Positions 18,167 through 27,601 of a stretch of DNA of 64,000 nt are shown here, in pieces (position 1 is the stretch's first letter; each line of letters starts with the position of its first letter). The translations under genes and the position numbers were made by a program. The stretch comes from JBNLBS01 sp050303415. GTDB taxonomy: Bacteria > Pseudomonadota > Gammaproteobacteria > Methylococcales > Methylomonadaceae. The stretch covers positions 1 to 64,000 of the forward strand of contig JBNLBS010000021.1 of the NCBI GenBank assembly GCA_050303415.1, in the 5' to 3' direction. The notes under the pieces are model-generated. The model did no database searches and was not told the origin of the DNA. It saw only the letters and a list, made by a program, of their open reading frames with translations.

Positions 18167-18943
18167 ATGAATCTACCATTAAAAAACGCTTATTTGCTTA
18201 AAATTTACGTACTTTATTTGGTTTTATTGGTTGCTGTTTTAACGATGTTTTTTATCTCGCCGATTGCTCAGGATCTGGAATATCATGATTTTGCTGATCA
18301 GCAGAAGATACTTGGGATTGATCATTTCTGGAACGTTGTGTCCAATCTGCCTTTTTTGGTGGTCAGTTTTATAGCAGTTAACGATTTGTATAAAGGTGAG
18401 GTATTAAACTATTCGACTTCACTGTTTTTATGTTACCTGATTTTTTTTATAGCTATCGGGGCGGTCTGTTTAGGCTCAAGTTATTACCATCTGCAGCCAT
18501 CGAATAACTCTTTAGTTTGGGATCGTTTACCGATGACGGTGGGGTTTATGGCGTTTACGGCAATTATTATCGGTGAATACATTAATGAGGAAGCCGCATT
18601 AAAAATGCTGTTTCCGTTGATCTTATTTGGTATGGCGTCAGTAGTTTATTGGTCAATCACTGAACACATTGGACGAGGGGACTTAAGGTTCTACGGCTTG
18701 ATTCAGTTTGGCCCGATTTTGATAATCCCGATGATTATCCTGATGTTCCCGGCACGTTATAGTCACACGGGCTATCTTTGGGCTATGCTGGGTGCGTATT
18801 TTATAGCGAAGATTTTTGAATTAATGGATGCTGACGTTTATCAGTTAATTGGCTTTGGCGGTCATGCCATCAAGCATGTATTTGCTGCATTTGGGCCGTA
18901 TTTTTTTTATTTGGCTATGAAGAAACGGCACCGGTTTTTTTGA
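18167..18943 (+). CDS. Alkaline ceramidase-like (CREST superfamily) membrane protein
   Basis: A 258-residue membrane protein with about seven hydrophobic segments. CREST-type motifs are present: GSSYYH and WDRLPMTVGF supply Ser, His and Asp, and GGHAIKH near the C-terminus supplies the two zinc-binding histidines. Alkaline ceramidases hydrolyse the amide bond of ceramides. Bacterial homologues are not well characterised, and the true substrate may be another amide lipid. It shares an intergenic region with the divergent methyltransferase gene. Confidence 0.72.
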   Translation: MNLPLKNAYLLKIYVLYLVLLVAVLTMFFISPIAQDLEYHDFADQQKILGIDHFWNVVSNLPFLVVSFIAVNDLYKGEVLNYSTSLFLCYLIFFIAIGAVCLGSSYYHLQPSNNSLVWDRLPMTVGFMAFTAIIIGEYINEEAALKMLFPLILFGMASVVYWSITEHIGRGDLRFYGLIQFGPILIIPMIILMFPARYSHTGYLWAMLGAYFIAKIFELMDADVYQLIGFGGHAIKHVFAAFGPYFFYLAMKKRHRFF

Positions 18944-19003
18944 TGAGCATGTTTTGTCTTAAAATTGACGCTATACTGTTATCTTTTTTTATTTAAATTA
19001 TTC

Positions 19004-19774
19004 ATGTTACTTGTTATCTCTCCTGCAAAAACACTTGATTTTGATACGCCTGCGAAGACTGAGAGGTTCAGTCAGCCGGATTTTCTGGCGGACTCTCAAC
19101 TGTTAATTGACCGTGCCCGTATGTATTCGGCTTTGGATATTATGGAAGTCATGCAGGTGAGTATGAAGATTGCCGAGTTAAATGTTGATCGTTTTGCCAA
19201 CTGGCATACACCTTTTTCTTCGGAAAATGCCAAACAGGCCGTGCTGGCTTTTAAGGGCGATGTTTATACCGGTTTGGAAGCTGAAACGTTTGCTGAGGAT
19301 GATTTTATCTTTGCTCAGGAGCATTTACGGATTTTGTCCGGACTATACGGATTGTTGAAACCGCTGGATTTGATGCAGGCATACCGACTGGAAATGGGGC
19401 GTAAAGTGGATAATCCGCGCGGTAAAAATCTGTATGAATTTTGGGGTGAATTGATTACCGAGGCATTGAATAAGCAATTGCAGCAGCTTGGTAGCAATTA
19501 TTTGATTAACCTGGCTTCAAGCGAATATTTCAAATCGGTTAAACCCAAAGTTTTAAAAGGTGAAGTGATCACCCCTGAGTTTAAGGACTGGAAAAACGGT
19601 CAATATAAAATGATGGGTGTTTACGCGAAAAAAGCCCGTGGTCAATTAAGCCGGTATGTCATTCAAAACAAGTTAACCGAGCCGGAAGCAATGAAAGCAT
19701 TTAATGTGGACGGCTATCGATATAACGATGAGTTGTCTACCGAGATAAAGTATGTCTTTACGCGTAAACAGTAA
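19004..19774 (+). CDS. yaaA: Peroxide stress protein YaaA
   Basis: A 256-residue protein of the YaaA/DUF328 family, which in E. coli lowers free iron during hydrogen peroxide stress. The N-terminus MLLVISPAKTLDFD and the later segments LSGLYGLLKPLDLMQAYRLEMG and NLASSEYFKSV are diagnostic. The ATG at 19004 gives the standard N-terminus; an upstream in-frame start at 18965 would add an atypical hydrophobic extension. It converges on mutM across 95 bp. Confidence 0.93.
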   Translation: MLLVISPAKTLDFDTPAKTERFSQPDFLADSQLLIDRARMYSALDIMEVMQVSMKIAELNVDRFANWHTPFSSENAKQAVLAFKGDVYTGLEAETFAEDDFIFAQEHLRILSGLYGLLKPLDLMQAYRLEMGRKVDNPRGKNLYEFWGELITEALNKQLQQLGSNYLINLASSEYFKSVKPKVLKGEVITPEFKDWKNGQYKMMGVYAKKARGQLSRYVIQNKLTEPEAMKAFNVDGYRYNDELSTEIKYVFTRKQ

Positions 19775-19869
19775 CTCAGCAAAAAGTTCCAAATAAAAGC
19801 CGCTCCCTAGCTCGTATTACGAAAGTTTAATATGGGCTACATGACGATTAGTTTTCGCAGGCATAATCA

Positions 19870-20685
19870 TTAATGCTGGCAATGTGGACAATAAACGGTT
19901 GAACGGTTATTCAGCCGTATCTCTTTTAATGTTTGCTGACAATTTATACAGGGCTGATTAACGCGCCCGTAGACATTTAACTGCTGCTGAAAATAACCTG
20001 GTTTGCCTGCTTCATTCACAAAATCCTTTAAGGTAGTGCCGCCTTGTTCTATTGCCTGGCGTAATACGATTTTAATTTTATCGGTCAAAACTTTATAGCG
20101 TGTTAATGAAATCCGACCGGCTGCCCGGGTTGGATGAATGCCGGCCATAAATAATGCTTCATTTGCATAAATATTGCCGACACCAACGACGACATGGCTG
20201 TCCATAAGCAATGATTTGACAGCGGTTTTCTTTCCTTTTGCCTGTTGGTGCAGGTATTCCACATTAAAGTTATCGGATAACGGTTCAGGTCCAAGCTTTG
20301 ACAACAGGCTATGTTGCTCTACCGGTTGCTCCGTCCATAAAACACAGCCAAAACGTCTGGGGTCGTTAAACCGCAGGATGGTGTTATCGGTAAAGACAAT
20401 ATCGACATGATCGTGTTTTTTGACCGGCTGGTCTGGCGTGACAATTCTTAAGTTTCCCGACATACCCAGGTGAATAATGACTGTACCGTTGACGAAATGC
20501 AGCAGCAGGTATTTGCCGCGACGGCTTATTTCATTGACCGGGTGCCCGATCAACTGCTGTTTTAAATCATTAGGGACCGGCCAGCGTAATCCGGACTGAC
20601 GAATAATGACATCGGTCACGTGTTTGTGTTGAATATGCGGTGCTATACCACGGCAAGTGGTTTCTACTTCAGGTAATTCGGGCAT
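19870..20685 (-). CDS. mutM: Formamidopyrimidine-DNA glycosylase
   Basis: A bifunctional base-excision repair glycosylase/AP lyase removing 8-oxoguanine and formamidopyrimidines. It is 271 residues. The N-terminus MPELPEVE gives catalytic Pro2 and Glu3 after Met removal, and RRGKYLL carries the conserved lysine. The C-terminal zinc finger is complete, with CINC and CPHC. The start is 4 bp after the stop of the upstream GldG-like gene, so it is the last gene of the six-gene minus-strand operon. Confidence 0.96.
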   Translation of the reverse strand: MPELPEVETTCRGIAPHIQHKHVTDVIIRQSGLRWPVPNDLKQQLIGHPVNEISRRGKYLLLHFVNGTVIIHLGMSGNLRIVTPDQPVKKHDHVDIVFTDNTILRFNDPRRFGCVLWTEQPVEQHSLLSKLGPEPLSDNFNVEYLHQQAKGKKTAVKSLLMDSHVVVGVGNIYANEALFMAGIHPTRAAGRISLTRYKVLTDKIKIVLRQAIEQGGTTLKDFVNEAGKPGYFQQQLNVYGRVNQPCINCQQTLKEIRLNNRSTVYCPHCQH

Positions 20686-20689
20686 TCGG

Positions 20690-22033
20690 TTAGCTGCGCT
20701 TACGTCTGCGCCAGATTATAATGCCTGCAATAACAAAAGCGAGTGGAATAACAATCAAAAAGCCAAAACCGATCATAATGATAGCGGTGCTGGATAATTG
20801 TAGACTGCTGTCTGGCGCTGCTTTATTGGCTATCTGGATAAATTGATCTTCGTGGGTCAACCAGTTGATCATTCTTAAGCCCAGGTCGGTATTACCGACA
20901 TTTCCGATATATGCATTAGAAAGAAAGTCAGCATCACCAACGACAATGATGCGTTGCTGGTGTTCACCCAGTTTGCGGGTTAATGCATAGGCCAGAGTTA
21001 AGGCACCTGTTTGTTCATCACTGTCGGCATCATATTGGCTGTGTTTGTCGATGGTCCCGTGTTCCGTCCACGCCTGGTCATTAGTTTGTAACAGGACTTC
21101 GCTGTTAAAGTCGGTTTCATCACTGACGCTTAAAGCAGTGCTGACCGGAAAAAGACTGATAGTTTTAAAGCCCTGGGCAACAGGATGGTCACTATAGTCG
21201 CCAATTAATATAAAACGCGGGTCATCGATCCCGAATAGTTGATTGCTTTTATCCAACAAGGTGCCGGGTAATGGGTTTACACCCAGAAAGTCAGACAGTT
21301 CGGGGAAGGTGATATTATCGGGCTCCATCAGCCATAGCAGGTGGCCACCTTGTTGAATATGTTTCAGGATAATGTCTTTTTCACCAGGCAGTAATTTAAC
21401 TTTTGGGGTGGCAATAATCAACAGATCAGAGTTATCCGGGATGTGCGGGGTACGTGCTAAATTGATTTTTTCGCTGCGTATGCCACGTTGTTTAAGGGCC
21501 TGACTGAATATGCTGTAATCAAAATTAGCCGCACCATGTGGCGAGCGTTCACCATGACCGGATAAAAAACTGAGCCAGCGCGGTTTGGCAAAAGCCAGAT
21601 GTTGCAGGGCATTGGTAAGACTGGACTCACTTAAATAGGTAATCTGTTCCGAACGATCTTTATATTGCACTACTATGGCGCCGGTAGCACCAATATTCAA
21701 CTCGCGGATTTTTTCCGGCTGCGCTTCCGGGTCGACAAAAGTTAAATGTAAGTCTTTTTTGTATTCGCTATAGCGCTCTATTAATTCAGCTATTTGTAAT
21801 CGGATAGCCTGTTCATTTTTGATATAAGCGGTGATTAATACTTCACCCGGTAAGGCATCCAATGTCTGTTGGCTTTTTATTGATAACGAATGACTTTTGT
21901 TTGCAGTTATATCGACGTTGGCATTATAACGTACGCTTAACCAGGCAAGCGCCGCCATTAACAGAATCAGTGCCAGCGTGATTAACCAGTTTTTTAAACG
22001 GATGCGATGGTGTATGGATTGAGTAATCTTCAT
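20690..22033 (-). CDS. GldG-family ABC transporter auxiliary protein
   Basis: A 447-residue protein anchored by an N-terminal membrane segment (about 16-34) and a C-terminal one (about 418-440). The large periplasmic part contains the GldG/ABC_transp_aux-type domain, with SFLSGHGERSPHG and DLLIIATPKVKLLPGEKD as typical motifs. It works with the adjacent permease and ATPase genes. The start overlaps the permease stop by 4 bp. In Bacteroidetes GldAFG is linked to gliding; in proteobacteria the exported substrate is unknown. Confidence 0.85.
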   Translation of the reverse strand: MKITQSIHHRIRLKNWLITLALILLMAALAWLSVRYNANVDITANKSHSLSIKSQQTLDALPGEVLITAYIKNEQAIRLQIAELIERYSEYKKDLHLTFVDPEAQPEKIRELNIGATGAIVVQYKDRSEQITYLSESSLTNALQHLAFAKPRWLSFLSGHGERSPHGAANFDYSIFSQALKQRGIRSEKINLARTPHIPDNSDLLIIATPKVKLLPGEKDIILKHIQQGGHLLWLMEPDNITFPELSDFLGVNPLPGTLLDKSNQLFGIDDPRFILIGDYSDHPVAQGFKTISLFPVSTALSVSDETDFNSEVLLQTNDQAWTEHGTIDKHSQYDADSDEQTGALTLAYALTRKLGEHQQRIIVVGDADFLSNAYIGNVGNTDLGLRMINWLTHEDQFIQIANKAAPDSSLQLSSTAIIMIGFGFLIVIPLAFVIAGIIIWRRRKRS

Positions 22034-22788
22034 TTTTGCAGCCTGTCACTATCCAGCCGATTAATGGTGAACAGGATGAATGTCGTAATAAATAAAAGAA
22101 AATAACAAATATCTTTGGTGCTGATCAGACCGCTTTGAATAGTTTGAAAATGGCGCAATATGGAAAGATATGAAAATAGTTGGCTATGCTGGTCTCCCAT
22201 GCCGACTGTCCAGTCCAATACCCATAGAAACAACAAGGCGCCAAAGGTGCTGATTGCCGCTACTGTCGGTTGGCTGGTCAGGCTGGACATAAATACACCA
22301 ATTGATGTAAATGCACCCAATAACAGCGTCAGTGCCAGAATATTCGCTAATAATTTACCGAAATCTATATTACCGCCCAAGAGTAGGGAAAGCGGCATTA
22401 AGGTGATTAAACCGGTAAGCATGAGTTGTAATGAAAATACTCCCAGGAATTTACCCAGAATAATTTCCATATTACTGACAGGGGCTGTTAGCAAGAGTGA
22501 CAGCGTGTTGTTACGTCGCTCTTCACTGATTATGCGCATGGTCAATAATGGTGTGACCAGTAATAAAATGATGGCGGCATTACCAAATAAGGGGGTAATG
22601 ATGATATCGCTTAACCCTGGCGCATTGTCGATATGGGTCAGTTTACTCTGAATGCGGTTGAAAGTTTCCACTTGAGTCAAAAATAGAAATGCCAGAATAA
22701 ATTGCAGAACTCCCAGTATGGTCCAGGCTAATGGCGATAGAAACAAATTTTTAAATTCCCGTGAGGCGATTATTAATGATGTTTTCAT
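22030..22788 (-). CDS. GldF-like ABC-2 type permease
   Basis: A 252-residue inner-membrane protein with six hydrophobic segments. The N-terminal REFKNLFLSPLAWTILGVLQ and the MRIISEERRNNTLSLLLTAPVS stretch after the second segment are typical of ABC-2/GldF permeases. It overlaps both neighbours by 4 bp, indicating translational coupling with the ATPase upstream and the GldG-like gene downstream. Confidence 0.88.
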   Translation of the reverse strand: MKTSLIIASREFKNLFLSPLAWTILGVLQFILAFLFLTQVETFNRIQSKLTHIDNAPGLSDIIITPLFGNAAIILLLVTPLLTMRIISEERRNNTLSLLLTAPVSNMEIILGKFLGVFSLQLMLTGLITLMPLSLLLGGNIDFGKLLANILALTLLLGAFTSIGVFMSSLTSQPTVAAISTFGALLFLWVLDWTVGMGDQHSQLFSYLSILRHFQTIQSGLISTKDICYFLLFITTFILFTINRLDSDRLQK

Positions 22789-23720
22789 TGGTTTGCCTCA
22801 ATATTTTTTTGCGTGAGCTGGATAAAAATATCTTCCATTGATTTTTTAATCGGAACTAACGATTTTAACTCCCAGCCCTGGCTTATAATAAAACCTGCAA
22901 TAGCCTCAACTGGATTGTCACTTTGGCTATGATGAATATGAATTTTGTTTTGTCCCAAATCCTGAATAGAAGTCACTCCGGCTATTTCAGATAATAGTGT
23001 CAGATCAACCGGTTTACCGGTATAAACTTCCAGTGTGGCTGTATCCATCAGCTTATTCAGCCCTTCAATGGTCTCATGTAGAATTAACCGGCCTTGATGG
23101 ATAATTTGAACATGTGAGCAGGATTCCTGTACTTCCGACAGGATATGAGTGGATAAAATAATGCCGTGTTCCTGCCCCAGTTCTTTAATTAAACTGCGGA
23201 TTTCACGAATCTGGATAGGGTCCAGGCCGACTGTGGGTTCATCGAGGATAATCACCTTGGGATTATGTAAGATGGCCTGGGCAATACCGACTCGTTGTTT
23301 ATAGCCTTTGGATAAATTTGCAATCAGGCGTTTGCTGACCTTCGATAAACCACAACGCTGAAGAGCTTTGTCAACTGCAGACTGTTGATTAGCACTGGGT
23401 ATTTGATGCAGTTGTGCGCAATAAGATAAAAATTCCTGGACCGTCAAGTCATTATATAGCGGTGGGGTGTCGGGTAAATAGCCTAAATTTATCTTTGCGG
23501 ATGTCGGCTGATCAAGAATATCATAACCATTAATCTGAATTTGGCCGGAGCTGGGGGCCAAATTGCCACATAGCATTTGCATGGTGGTGGTCTTACCCGC
23601 ACCGTTAGGACCCAAAAAACCTAAAACTTCCCCTTTGTTCAGGGTGAATGACACATCTTGTACGGCGCAGTGGCCGGCATAATATCGGTAAAGGTTTTCT
23701 GCTTTAATCAAAGGCGTCAT
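22785..23720 (-). CDS. ABC transporter ATP-binding protein (GldA-like)
   Basis: A 311-residue ATPase. Walker A is GPNGAGKTT near residue 35, the signature is LSKGYKQR near 138, Walker B is VIILDEPTVGLDP and the switch histidine is in STHILSE. The C-terminal 80 residues form the extra domain usual in ABC-2 exporters. With the downstream permease and GldG-like protein it forms a complete exporter. The substrate is not evident. Confidence 0.9.
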   Translation of the reverse strand: MTPLIKAENLYRYYAGHCAVQDVSFTLNKGEVLGFLGPNGAGKTTTMQMLCGNLAPSSGQIQINGYDILDQPTSAKINLGYLPDTPPLYNDLTVQEFLSYCAQLHQIPSANQQSAVDKALQRCGLSKVSKRLIANLSKGYKQRVGIAQAILHNPKVIILDEPTVGLDPIQIREIRSLIKELGQEHGIILSTHILSEVQESCSHVQIIHQGRLILHETIEGLNKLMDTATLEVYTGKPVDLTLLSEIAGVTSIQDLGQNKIHIHHSQSDNPVEAIAGFIISQGWELKSLVPIKKSMEDIFIQLTQKNIEANQ

Positions 23721-23725
23721 AAAGT

Positions 23726-24349
23726 TTAAATTTGGTTTAATAATGCTTGGACTTCATCTTGTAATTTTTTACGGAAAAACAGGAATTTCCAGCGCTTACC
23801 ACCACAATGTTTCCATAAAATAGCACAGCGTATTCCGGATAACAGGACAGCTCTTATTTTATTAACAATATCAGGGTTGGATAAATACTCCTGTTCACCA
23901 TTTACCATGATTCTGGGTTGTAAGGTACTGATAGTCGTATGGTAAATATCGCCGAGATTGGCAAGTACATTTTCATGAAACATGCCGAAGTGTTCTGATT
24001 GATTTTTCGCGCGCTCAATTCCTTTGAAAATGGTATTCATCATCTCCGGTTTACCGGATAATTGTTTTTCCAAAAAAACCAGTGAAGCTGCATACCGGGC
24101 CTGTTCCGGGTTGTCTATATTGTAACCGGTAAGTTGTTGGTTTAGCTGGTTCAATCCTAGGCTCAAACCTTTAAGTCCGCCAAATACATTGGCTATACCT
24201 TCTTCATCATTGGTAAATAGACTTTTGATATTGGCTTCGAAAGCATCAGTCTCAGCTTTGCCGGTTGTGGCAAGTTGCTGTACGATAGCCGCCGCCTGGG
24301 AAATACCAGCCAGGGCAATAGCTTGATTGGTGATCGTGTAATTCGTCAT
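23726..24349 (-). CDS. hflD: High-frequency lysogenization protein HflD homologue
   Basis: A 207-residue, mostly helical protein matching HflD, which in E. coli binds the lambda CII activator and lies beside mnmA and purB. Recognisable segments are ALAGISQAAAIVQQLATTG near the N-terminus, NPEQARYAASLVFLEKQL and the C-terminal RAVLLSGIRCAILWKHCGG. Here it lies 2 bp after the rhodanese gene and 5 bp before the ABC ATPase gene instead. Cellular function outside phage biology is unclear. Confidence 0.87.
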   Translation of the reverse strand: MTNYTITNQAIALAGISQAAAIVQQLATTGKAETDAFEANIKSLFTNDEEGIANVFGGLKGLSLGLNQLNQQLTGYNIDNPEQARYAASLVFLEKQLSGKPEMMNTIFKGIERAKNQSEHFGMFHENVLANLGDIYHTTISTLQPRIMVNGEQEYLSNPDIVNKIRAVLLSGIRCAILWKHCGGKRWKFLFFRKKLQDEVQALLNQI

Positions 24350-24351
24350 GA

Positions 24352-24789
24352 TTATTTACAAGCGAGCTGGTTGTTTGGACAGGTTTTGTCTAACTCTTTA
24401 CCGGAGTTAATCCACGACATGATACCGCCTTTCAAATGATAAACATTTTCCATGCCCAGTTGTTTAGTTAATTGTTGACCAACCGTTTCGCTTCTATGAC
24501 CAGAGCGGCAGACTAGAACTATCGGCTGATCGGTGGATTTTTTTAATTGTTCAAGTTTTGCCAGCCATGCGCGGGTGTTGTAGTTTCCTTCAGTATCAAA
24601 GTACTCAATTTTACTGCTGGATGGAATCGTTCCTGTTTTGTTCCACTCTTGCAGTGTACGGATATCAATCACCAGCGCATTATTTGTCGATTGAAAAACT
24701 TCCAGCTGATCACTGGTTATTACACCCAGTTCAGCGGCATAGGCACATAATGTTAATAAATAACTAAAAAAGAATAAAAGTAATTTCAT
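24352..24789 (-). CDS. Exported single-domain rhodanese
   Basis: A 145-residue periplasmic protein when started at the ATG at 24789. That start gives a standard signal peptide (MKLLLFFFSYLLTLCAYAAE). A longer in-frame start at 24885 would bury the signal. The rhodanese domain has the loop VCRSGHRSETVG, with Cys as the sulfur-accepting residue. Its sulfur donor is unknown. It is the first gene of the operon running to mutM. Confidence 0.85.
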   Translation of the reverse strand: MKLLLFFFSYLLTLCAYAAELGVITSDQLEVFQSTNNALVIDIRTLQEWNKTGTIPSSSKIEYFDTEGNYNTRAWLAKLEQLKKSTDQPIVLVCRSGHRSETVGQQLTKQLGMENVYHLKGGIMSWINSGKELDKTCPNNQLACK

Positions 24790-25097
24790 AATAGTATGAT
24801 CAGATGGTTTAAAGTGCTTCTGAATAAAGGTTTTTACTAATTGAAGAGGTAAGGATAGATATTCAGGGTATTTACAAGTTTTCATTTACCAGTTAAGCAT
24901 TGATGCTTTATTATGGTGCCTATATGCAAGGATTTATAACATGAACATCCATCTATAGTCGAGTTCGATATGAAATTTGAAAGTAAATTTCTGAGTTAAC
25001 TGGTTTGCTAAATGAATGATTATAATCTTGTGAACTGAGTGGCCTAAATTGTTGGATGGAAAATATATAATTATTAAATGAGTTGGGAGAAAGGTAT

Positions 25098-25307
25098 ATG
25101 TCAGAGTCTGTTGTTTTGTCTGTAAATGGTATGAAATGTGGTGGCTGTGAATCTAATGTAACCAGTAAATTACAAGCACTTGATGGCGTTATTGAGGTAT
25201 CAGCATCAAGTAAAGCCGCAAAAGTTACTGTGGATTATGATGCCGGCATAGTAAGTCTTGATGATATTACCCGAGCAATTATTGATGCCGGATATACTGT
25301 CGAGTAA
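25098..25307 (+). CDS. copZ: CopZ-like copper chaperone
   Basis: A 69-residue heavy-metal-associated domain. The metal-binding loop GMKCGGC lies at about 9-15. The fold pattern VVLSVNGMKCGGCE through ITRAIIDAGYTVE is complete. ATG 25098 is preferred over the TTG at 25083 because GGGAGAAAGG lies directly upstream. It delivers Cu(I) to the CopA ATPase encoded 35 bp downstream. No CueR-type operator was recognised in the roughly 200-bp upstream gap. Confidence 0.9.
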   Translation: MSESVVLSVNGMKCGGCESNVTSKLQALDGVIEVSASSKAAKVTVDYDAGIVSLDDITRAIIDAGYTVE

Positions 25308-25342
25308 AACAATTCTAATAACGATTTAGACAAGGTCGCATA

Positions 25343-27595
25343 ATGACTACCATGCAAACAAATAGTGATGATTCGGTAGCAGAGATCAGGTTATCAATTT
25401 TAGGAATGAGCTGTGCCGGTTGTGTAAGCGCGGTTGAAGGAGCATTAGCTTCGGTAGAGGGCGTCAATTTTGCCAGTGTTAATTTTGCCGATCATTCTGC
25501 TGTTGTAAAAGGTAAAGTTGACTCATCCTTACTAACCAAGGCAGTCAAAGATGCCGGTTATGAAGCAGCTGTTATGGAAGGGTTTGAAGACCCCGATGAG
25601 CAAGAGGCACTGGAATTAAAGCATTATCAGCAGTTAATGAAGAAGGCCGAGGTGGCAGCCCTATTCGGCGTACCTTTAATGCTTCTGGGCCAAATGGGTT
25701 GGTTGCCTGAAATCGGGGTTGGTTTTGGAATTTTGTTTTGGCCTCAAATAGCTATTATTACTTTTGGTATTCTGGTTTATTCCGGCTGGCATTTTTATAG
25801 CGGTGCTGTTAAGTCGTTGACTCTGGGTCAAGCCAATATGGATACCCTGATAGCCCTGGGAACCGGTTCTGCCTGGATATACTCGTGTATCATTATCGAT
25901 TATTCCGAGATTTTGCCGTCATTGGCCAAACATGCCTATTTTGAGGCGGCCGTGATCATTTTGGCTTTTATTAACTTAGGGTCGGCATTGGAAACCCGGG
26001 CCAGAGGTAAAACTTCCAGTGCTATTCGACAATTGATCGGTTTGCAACCGCGAACTGCCAGAGTCATTAGGGACGGTAAAGAGCAGGATATAGCCATTGA
26101 ATCAGTCGGGTTGGGGGAAACTATTCGAGTACGACCCGGTGAGAAAATACCCGTGGATGGCATCACTCTTGAAGGTCATTCAACAGTCGATGAATCAATG
26201 TTAACGGGGGAGCCGATTCCGGTAGAAAAAACTGAAGGTTCTGAAGTTGTGGCTGGAACCATGAATCAAAAAGGTAGTTTTTTATTTAAAGCAACGCGTA
26301 TTGGTCGTGATACTGCTTTGGCGCAAATTATTAACAGCGTTAAACAAGCGCAAAGCAGTAAACCGGAAATCGCCCGGTTAGCCGATAAAATTTCCAGTAT
26401 TTTTGTGCCGGTTGTAGTGGCACTGGCGTTTGTGACTTTTTGGCTCTGGTATTTTGTCGGACCCGATCCTTCTTTGGGCTATGCCTTTGTCACTTCAATG
26501 ACGGTTTTGGTTATTGCCTGTCCATGTGCGTTAGGATTGGCGACACCTATTTCAGTAATGGTGGCAGTTGGCCGGGCCGCACAATCTGGTATTTTAATCC
26601 GTAAAGGTGAAGCATTACAGACTGCGGCCGGATTGACTTGTTTAATTCTGGATAAGACCGGTACTGTCACCGAAGGTAAGCCCAGTGTTTCTATGATTGA
26701 AGCTTTTAACGGTTTTTCAAAAGAGCAGCTTTTGCAGCTGGCTGCCAGCATAGAGTCGGGATCTGAACACCCCTTGGCGGCGGCAATCATGACCAGCGCA
26801 GAGCAAGAGCAGATACAATTAAGCAAAGTTGATAAATTTGAAGCAATCGCCGGTCATGGCGTAATAGCTCAGATACAAGATCACTCTGTTTACTTTGGCA
26901 ATAAAGCATTAATGGAGCGTAAAAAAGTCAAATATACCCAACATGAAGCGTTATTGGATGAATTGTCCGGCCTTGGACAAACACCAATGTTGTTAGCTGT
27001 CGACAAGAAAATTGCCGGTATTATTGCCGTTTCTGATCCAATCAAAAAAGATTCGACACAGGCGGTTAAATTATTACAGCAGCAAGGTGTTCGTATTCTG
27101 ATGGTAACCGGGGACAATGCTGTTACGGCCCATGCTATTGCTAAGCAAGCTGGGATTTCGGAAATACGGGCTCAGGTGTTACCCCAGGATAAGGCTAATG
27201 TAGTTAAGGAATTGCAAAAACAGGGAGAAGTCGTGGGTATGGTGGGTGACGGTATTAATGATGCGCCTGCCTTGGCACAGGCAGATGTCGGTTTGGCCAT
27301 TGGTACCGGCACTGATGTGGCAATTGAAAGTGCCGATGTGGTTATTTTACAGGGATCTTTGCTTAAAGTACCTGAGGCTATGGCGCTGTCTAAAACCACA
27401 TTGACTAACATTAAACAGAATCTGGTTGGTGCTTTTTTCTATAACACTATCAGTATTCCGATTGCTGCAGGGTTGTTATTTCCTTTCTTTGGGGTTTTAC
27501 TAAATCCAATGATTGCAGGTGCGGCGATGGCGATGTCTTCATTAACCGTGGTAACCAACGCCAATCGTTTGCGTTGGATAAAATTTTCCAGGTAG
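25343..27595 (+). CDS. copA: Copper-exporting P1B-type ATPase
   Basis: An inner-membrane Cu(I) efflux pump of 750 residues. One N-terminal metal-binding domain carries GMSCAGC near residue 20. Eight membrane segments follow. The transmembrane CPC motif starts at C393, the phosphorylated Asp is D437 in DKTGT, the TGE actuator motif lies in MLTGEPIPVEK, and SEHPLA and GDGINDAPAL are intact. These are features of Cu(I)-specific members. It sits between the chaperone gene and a lipoprotein gene 6 bp downstream, probably as one operon. Confidence 0.96.
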   Translation: MTTMQTNSDDSVAEIRLSILGMSCAGCVSAVEGALASVEGVNFASVNFADHSAVVKGKVDSSLLTKAVKDAGYEAAVMEGFEDPDEQEALELKHYQQLMKKAEVAALFGVPLMLLGQMGWLPEIGVGFGILFWPQIAIITFGILVYSGWHFYSGAVKSLTLGQANMDTLIALGTGSAWIYSCIIIDYSEILPSLAKHAYFEAAVIILAFINLGSALETRARGKTSSAIRQLIGLQPRTARVIRDGKEQDIAIESVGLGETIRVRPGEKIPVDGITLEGHSTVDESMLTGEPIPVEKTEGSEVVAGTMNQKGSFLFKATRIGRDTALAQIINSVKQAQSSKPEIARLADKISSIFVPVVVALAFVTFWLWYFVGPDPSLGYAFVTSMTVLVIACPCALGLATPISVMVAVGRAAQSGILIRKGEALQTAAGLTCLILDKTGTVTEGKPSVSMIEAFNGFSKEQLLQLAASIESGSEHPLAAAIMTSAEQEQIQLSKVDKFEAIAGHGVIAQIQDHSVYFGNKALMERKKVKYTQHEALLDELSGLGQTPMLLAVDKKIAGIIAVSDPIKKDSTQAVKLLQQQGVRILMVTGDNAVTAHAIAKQAGISEIRAQVLPQDKANVVKELQKQGEVVGMVGDGINDAPALAQADVGLAIGTGTDVAIESADVVILQGSLLKVPEAMALSKTTLTNIKQNLVGAFFYNTISIPIAAGLLFPFFGVLLNPMIAGAAMAMSSLTVVTNANRLRWIKFSR

Positions 27596-27601
27596 TTTTT
27601 T

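Noticed and set aside
22160..22651. 163-residue open frame antisense to the ABC permease gene
   Set aside because: It lies wholly inside a well-supported permease gene on the other strand, has no ribosome site and no family resemblance.
24895..24908. AAGCATTGATGCTT palindrome upstream of the rhodanese gene
   Set aside because: Short, A/T-rich and single copy; could be chance.
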